Shown in pieces: positions 57,482-64,000 of a stretch of DNA of 64,000 bases. The first letter of the stretch is position 1, and each line of letters starts with the position of its first letter. A program made the position numbers and the translations under genes. Source of the stretch: Erythrophleum ivorense (taxonomy: Eukaryota > Streptophyta > Magnoliopsida > Fabales > Fabaceae); contig JAIUCV010000282.1 in the NCBI GenBank assembly GCA_026724425.1, positions 62,001 to 126,000 of the forward strand. Direction: 5' to 3'. A model generated the notes under the pieces. It was not told the DNA's origin and ran no database searches. It worked only from the letters and a program-made list of their open reading frames with translations.

Positions 57482-60400
57482 GTATGTTAGTTCTAAAAGA
57501 ACAATACAAAATATAGTACGGTTTAGTTTCCAAAGTACTAGTTAACCTTTTGGACTATCTTTTTCGTTTTCGGTCTCTCTCATCTCCCTTTATATCTTTT
57601 AATGAATGAAAGTTATCATATTCTTCATGAAAATTATTATAGTAATAATTAGTAAACCTCTTTGAGAATCACAATGAAAGAATTGAGAATGGAAATGATA
57701 AGAGTATTTGAAATTATATTTTTATGTTGTTTTCTTTTGCGTGTTTTCTTGAAAATCATTTTCACATATTTTATGTATGAATGCAACATCTCTTATAATA
57801 TATTTTGTTCTTTCTTTTTAACATAGAATATAGATATTTTCCTTTCTTTGATTGAATACAAAATCCATAATACATATGTCTTACAGATAGTGCTACAAAC
57901 ACATACCATACTTAAAGATTAAAAAATATTTTTTCTCATTTGATAATAAAGGATTCTAATGCCAATACTATATCAGGTAGTATAAAACTAATTGAAACCT
58001 ATGAAAAACTATTATATTATTACTTGAATGGTTCATGAGAATATATAATTAGTATTGGATTGTTTATTTGAATATTTACCTTTCTTTTGAGGACAAGAAA
58101 TATTCATTTAGCAATATAAGTATATTTTCCCCTTTCATAAGTTGGATTTGTGATCACCAACTAGGTTTAAAATTTTCCTTTTAGTGAATTACAATAATAT
58201 TTTTATTGAGATTTGGTTGAATTATACCGTTATGAGCATAAGTCCAAATGGGGAGTTTATCCCAAAAGATTATTTCATTAAGTGGGAGACTCCCTTGAAG
58301 AAAGTGAGTTATAAACATATTTGGCTATGGTAGATAGGGATTGATAAAACATATTTGGTTGATAAACAAATTGGTAAGCACTAAGCAGTAGGAGGAATGA
58401 GAATTTCATAGGAAAATAAGGAAGAAGGAGCTATATACAAGGGCAGCGTAGATGGTCTGGTGGCTTAATATAAGGCAAAAAGGGTAGGATCGAGCTGTTT
58501 CTCCACGTTTTGTAATTTTCAAATTTTTTAAGGATGCAATAGCAATTTAAGAAGACAACACAATTTATGAAATTTCTGTGAATGACACGCTTTTAAATTT
58601 TGTGGCCCATTTCCTTGCTTGCTTCTTTGGTCAAGCAACAGATTGACATGCACGAAATAGGGTTTATAGCTAGGACCACATTGTGTAAAGCTGCATTTAT
58701 TATCATTTGTTAAATATTTTCAACCTATTAATTATGTGACTCGACAGTGCCCAACACGTTTAGAAAAACTATTTTTGCAGGGTGGACTTGGAAGACTATT
58801 TGGAGGAAGAGACTTCTAGTTCAGGCGTATCATGACTTAGACGTAACTACAGCACAAGCATCTTAATTAGAAATTTCCACCAACGACCAAAAAAGAAAAG
58901 ACAATAAACTTTAAATTCAGACAATACACATCTAGTGGTAACGAGCTTATATGGTGAGAGCTGGTTACTGGACCACCACCAATCACATGGGGCAAATGGT
59001 GCCATAGTCATGCATGATCTTGTTTTGAAAATAAACAGGAAAAAAACAAAACCTTCACTATCTTTCTACATCCATGGTAGGCTACCACGATGTGAGATTA
59101 TCGTGAATTGGAGATGTGTGTTCAATCTTCAGTCTTCGAATAACTTGTGAATTTCGAGTCAATAATTGGAAACTTAAGGCCTTACCTGATATTTAGGAGT
59201 TAGGTGGTTAGGCTATTCAATATTGAATGGAATTCTACCACAAGTATGTCATGGAGTGGTAAATGACACGGGGTGGAATTTCTTCACGCTTATCTTGCCA
59301 CGTTAATAAAAGAATAAAGCGCATGCATTTTACTAAAATTAATAATACACTTTATCTTTAATATAATAAAAATCACTTTAAATATGTGGGATAATGCTTT
59401 ATTAGTGTAAGACTACATAAGCACAACAATAGCAAATCCTATCAATTTAAAAAAACAAATTGAGATGGTTAATTTAAAAGGAAAAAAAGAACAGAAAGTG
59501 AGTTATATATACATTTTTTTTCTTTTCTCATTCTTAAAACTGAAACATTACCTCCAGCAGTGAGTTATTGAAAATTGACACTTTCAAGTTTTAAATTTTC
59601 ACTTTTACACTACTTTCTGTATTAACTTATTAATTTTCATTTTTTTCTCTTTATTGTTCAATATAGGTAAATTACTTATTCTTTTAATTTCGCATTAGAC
59701 CTCACTATTTCTTTTAGAAGCATTCAAATTTACTAGTAAATAAAAAAAAAATCTATTTTCACAGTTATTTTCTTTCCCACCTCTTCATCCATTTCATCAA
59801 GATTTTAGAAAGAGCAAGTCTAAAGTTCAAGGCTAGTCATCTTTTAACAATATAATTGTTCTGTATTTATACTGGTATATATGAAGCTTTGCCTTGCTTA
59901 TTTTATTCTATTACAAATGTATTACTTCTTCTCCACAGATTTGATGATTCCTTCATATCTTGATGATGGGAAGCTCCGATTTCTTCTCTCCAATTGATTT
60001 GCAACTTCTAACATGTGCTTTTAGCTCTTTCAATTGTTAAGAAACCCGAGAAATTATAATTATAGCTACTAAACTACCTCTATTTGAGTTATTGCTAATA
60101 ATCCACATGGGGATTGCTAATTTTAATATCTTTGTTCTAATTTATTTTAATCTTCGCTGGTTGCTTTTCTTGGCCTTCAAAGCCCAATTGCCTAGTAACT
60201 CGACCCCTGGCTTACTTTTTGTCTGACTTCTAAAGATTTCATGTGGTCTGGATTGTTGCTTAACTCAACTCTTCAAGTAGTACTTTTAGCTTTTATTGAG
60301 TATAGCTTTATTTACTACATGCTAGCAATTCATAGAAATCTAGGAATTACTTTATTTTATAATATTAGCATATCCAATGCTTATAATAGGTGATGCTGTG

Positions 60401-60707
60401 GGAGCTGTGATTCCTTGCTTGGTAATCAAATCAATTTTTTTCCCATTTTTCTTTTGTTTCTCTTTGTGCCTGGGCCTTGATGTTGTCTGCCACCAAAAAA
60501 CAAAATCTAGACGAACTCTCACATTAACTTCTTGCACACTAGTTACATGCGGGGTTTTATATACTTTACGAATCAATTATTCTTAAAAAAATGAGTAGTA
60601 CATTTATTTAAAAAAATTATTCTTTTTGTAAGGAAAAAAAATCTTTCTATTATTTTGTAGTTTTATTTCAAAATATAGCCAATATGTATTATGTCTTAAC
60701 AAATAAA
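57482..60707. other. Intergenic; no gene seen
   Basis: AT-rich sequence without recognisable coding, RNA or repeat features; short frames at 58935-59150 and 60352-60586 show no motif. Confidence 0.45.
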
Positions 60708-60798
60708 ACAATACATTGCTGGGTGTATCAAAAAAAAAAAAACAATACATTGGTGGGTGTATCAAAAAAAAAAAAAACAATACATTGGTGGGCATGAC
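60708..60798. repeat. Tandem repeat, 34-35-bp unit, about 2.6 copies
   Basis: The unit acaatacattg(c/g)tgggtgtatc plus an A run starts at 60708, 60742 and 60777. The A runs differ in length, as expected of slippage. Confidence 0.85.
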
Positions 60799-62772
60799 AT
60801 TTTTCAATTAATCAAAGACTAGCAATTGTGATATATTATTATATATTCATCTAATTATCTTAATTCAAGTTGAATCCTTAGCTTTAAACATAACATTTTT
60901 AGTTTTAGTTATTTAAAAAAAGATAAAACTTATATTATGCAAAATTCTCAGTTTTTTAAATATACACTCACACCGCTCGTCTAATTTTAATTTATAGTTG
61001 AGCCTTCCCTCAACTCTTCAAAATCTGCACTTACGATCTCTCTTTTATTTTGAGTTTTAATAGGACTCTGGATCCTTTAGTAATTTCTACTTCAATATTG
61101 AATTAGGTTATTATATATAAGCTTGTATGAGAAAAGCTGCATAGAGTATTTAGAATTAATAGAGAGGAGATTTCTATTTAAATAAAAATGTAAAGGAGCA
61201 TTACTGTAAATTTTATAAACTTTAGGTGGAGATTAATATAATGTACTTGTATTAATCTATGTAATTCAAGCAAATCCTCCCGTGCTACTTATCTATCGGA
61301 TTAATTATACATATCATATCGACGGACCAATCACAACAAAAATCAATCATTTACGAACAGAAATAATAAATTATTTTCTTTTATGGCACAGGCATATGTC
61401 TTGCTTAATATATATCATTTCTTAAAGCAACAAGCTAGTCATAGAAAAAGAAAAAGAAAATGGTACTGGAAGGAGTAGCAAAAGTAGGGAGTTTAATTAT
61501 TCTTATCATTTAGTATACTCGAGCAACAGTTGAAGAGGGAAGGAAGAGAAATATGGAAGCCAAAAATAGAAATGCAATTATAATTGCTTTCAAGACTAGA
61601 GAGTTACAAATATTTTTTGAAGAGATTATTTTAATTGCAAAGAAAGGTTTTGTGGAGAAAATTAAAATTTTTATTTTTGAAAGAAAAAATTAAGAGAAGA
61701 GTGATATTTTAAGAAATAAAATAAGCAACTTTATTCTTTGAATAATCAAATTAATCAAGGAGTACCTTTTTAAAAATTAAATCATTAATTTACTTTTAAA
61801 TTAATTATCTACTACAGTTGATAGCGCATTTATTTTATTTTTGGCCAATGTGGTGTTCCAAATAATTAATCAATTATTAAAAAAAAGTGCATGATAGATC
61901 ACAATTGGAAATTAACTCACCTAGTTAAATTTTTATGAACTACGAATAACCTCCTCATAACAACTTATGAATCTATAAAATTATTCTAGAGAAAGCACTT
62001 TCTTATCCTGGTTTTTGACTCTAATTACAAACAATTAATATATTTTTCCCCTTGCAAATAATTAATTTTGAAATTAAGCTCCACATTTAATTAATTCATT
62101 GCAATTTTTTCATGACATGCCTTTTTATCTAAACATTAATATCCTATTTGATAGAAGGAGGTAAAAAGAAAAGGAGAACAAATTCATTGAAAAATTCTAT
62201 TTAATGCGCATTTTAGAAGACTAAAAGAAGAATCTATTTTCATTCTATAAACACGTGAATCAAGAACAATTATTATGCTTAATTTATACAAAATGTATTT
62301 TACATTTATTATCATTATTTCTTTTTTCATTCAAACACTATTTTTAAATAGGAATAAGAGGGATATTTCATTATCATTCTTTTTTATTTGTATACTATCT
62401 TTATCCAACTTAACTTACAATGGAATAGTATTTCCATTTCTTTCTATACTAAATGTAATTATTCTATTTTATTCATATTATCATTATCTTCTCTTTTCCA
62501 TATTAAATAGTTCAGTATACCAAATGAGGCATTTGTGTAACAAGTTTAGACCCTTTAAAGTTCTCAATCATAAATTTTTTATAAAGTTAAAAAAGAGACA
62601 GAAAAAGAAAAAGCAGGTTAGCTCCACTAAATAGGCCTCGTACATTATTTCCTCACTCTTTCCTTTTGCATCTTTACAAAAATATTTACAATAAGAAACT
62701 TTAAGAGAGATTCATTGTCGTAATGAATAATGAAACCAAGTTAAACAAAAAGAATTATTTTAATAATTTTAC

Positions 62773-62803
<31 letters not shown>

Positions 62804-63399
62804 GCCCTCAATTTAAACCGTTGATATTATTTAAAGATGATGGTCACTCAATACAATTAATTATTACTATAAAAATTATAATTGAGGCATTAGATAATCT
62901 TTGGATGCAAGAATGGTCATGTTATTTTAAAGAATACTTATAGTGCGATATAACATGATAACAAAGCCAACCATTGACTTGAGATATGTGTGTGTGTATT
63001 TGTAGGAAAAAAGAGGTGGGAAAAAAAAAAAGAAAATTAAAAACAATGTCTTTTCCAAGGACAATGCCCTCTAAAAAAATTTTATATGTATTATATATGT
63101 ATATATTATTATTATTTTCTTTAAAACTTTTAAATTTCTCCCCCAAAATTTTTTATTTGCCCCCTTTAAGGTTTTAAAGATTTAAACACATTTTTAAACA
63201 TATAATTGCTCCTTATATTGATCATAAAAGTAAATTTTATAAAACAAATAAAATATAATAAAATATATTAAAGTTTCTCCAAGAAAGTTTTATATTTCCA
63301 TTCTCCAAAAATGACTAATAATATACTCACCACTATCTAATTCTCACTTTTTCACAAATTTCCTTCTTTTTTGTTTTCTATAAACATACTCTCTAATTA
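60799..63399. other. Intergenic; no gene seen
   Basis: AT-rich sequence with an (AT)n microsatellite at 62778-62803. The 119-codon frame at 62275-62634 is Ile/Phe/Ser/Lys-rich and looks like AT-rich noise. Confidence 0.45.
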
Positions 63400-63808
63400 T
63401 TGCAAAAACAAGGTTTCATAAAAAAAATAAAATATGACTTTTTCACAGATAATTTGGTTATTTATACTGAGAAGGAGTCTGCAAAGAATTTCACTATAGA
63501 GAACATTATAGATGAATTATATTCAAATACAAATCAAAATGTATTATTCTAATAACTAATACATATTGTATCACTTCTACTATATATTTTATTTGTAAGA
63601 CAGTTATATTTATTTTAATGTTGGTATATTTCTCTTTTATTATTATTATTATTATTATTAGTCTCTGTTTTTTTAATTTTAGTAAATTTTATTATTATAT
63701 TAATTTAATAGATAATTAAAATTACATTTTTAATAATTATGAGTACTTTAATTAAGTATAAATTTTTGTCCCCTATCAATTTTTTTAAAAAATTTGGTTC
63801 CATCCCTG
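63400..63808 (+). pseudogene. 3' end of a second hAT element: transposase C-terminus and terminal repeat
   Basis: The plus strand reads KYDFFTDNLVIYTEKESAKN then FTIENIIDELYSNTNQNVLF and stops at 63550-63552, the hAT dimerisation tail also seen at 12443-12708. About 250 bp further on, 'aatttggttccatccctg' (63791-63808) is like the 3' terminal sequence of this hAT group (reverse complement CAGGGATGGAACC). An ATT-repeat microsatellite lies between (63636-63660). The N-terminal part and the left end are missing. Confidence 0.6.
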
Positions 63809-64000
63809 CTTGTGTGATAACTTCTGTAGGTCGGGTGTGCTTTAAAGTTGATGTTCTACTTTTAGAGTTGATGATCCAATTTTAGAGGGAATGAGGAGGA
63901 AGAGAGTATGTCTGACTCACTTTCTCTTATTTTTTCCTTTTAAATTCACCATCTTAATTTATTTTTTAAATTGGTAGAATCTACTCTTGTTGTGCTTACG
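63809..64000. other. Window end; nothing recognised
   Basis: Short flank to the right of the hAT-like end; no motif seen. Confidence 0.4.

Noticed and set aside
62275..62634. 119-codon plus-strand frame with hydrophobic stretches.
   Set aside because: Its composition (Ile, Phe, Ser, Lys, Asn) is what AT-rich DNA gives by chance; there is no domain and no conserved context. Weak inverted similarity between 62148 and 62525 was too imperfect to call a MITE.
1..64000. CRISPR arrays, bacterial operons, ribosome binding sites, tRNA and rRNA genes.
   Set aside because: None seen. The short direct repeats are LTR minisatellites and microsatellites, and the genome is a plant nuclear one.

Overview
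This window is nuclear DNA from a flowering plant, most likely a eudicot. It is AT-rich, has no compact operon-like coding, and carries chromovirus-type Ty3/gypsy and tRNA-Asp-primed LTR retrotransposons, hAT remnants, and an exon/intron-structured cysteine-rich receptor-like kinase (CRK) of a type seen only in land plants. I cannot name the species. No intact protein-coding gene was found.

Layout. (1) About 1-11760: remains of a minus-strand chromovirus-like retrotransposon, with its left LTR cut by the window edge and a truncated right LTR at 11450-11760. Two plus-strand solo LTRs, 2483-5343 and 7638-10253, sit inside it, each with a perfect 5-bp target-site duplication (TSD). (2) 11761-19690: a decayed hAT transposase on the minus strand, split by a solo LTR (12709-16124), followed by a diverged LTR fragment. 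(3) 19691-26406: the 3' flank and exons 8 to 2 of a CRK pseudogene on the minus strand. (4) 26407-52153: 25.7 kb of nested retrotransposons inside CRK intron 1. (5) 52154-53696: the rest of intron 1 and exon 1 of the CRK. (6) 53697-64000: AT-rich intergenic DNA with microsatellites, a possible CACTA-type terminus, an isolated snRNA-type upstream element and the 3' end of another hAT element.

The nest in (4) can be read exactly from TSDs. A solo LTR (26407-52153, TSD TCATC/TCGTC) lies 23 bp from the intron-1 splice acceptor. It was split by a Tekay/Del-like chromovirus (28014-50155, TSD CTTAG). The chromovirus 5' LTR was then split by a non-autonomous LARD-like element (37484-49060, TSD GTACC). 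That element's interior was split by a solo LTR of its own family (43586-46230, TSD AATAT). The outer TSD has one mismatch and the inner ones none, which fits the order of insertion.

The most novel item is the LARD-like family: LTRs of about 2.4-2.6 kb, a tRNA-Asp primer-binding site, no recognisable pol, and one long Gln/His-rich then acidic then Phe-rich reading frame of about 670 codons that I cannot assign to a known family. The chromovirus LTRs also carry three conserved structural features: a cluster of TCGCTATAGCGA palindromes, an array of about 31-bp tandem repeats, and a perfect 8-bp-stem hairpin. All identity and age statements are by eye; no alignment or database search was run.
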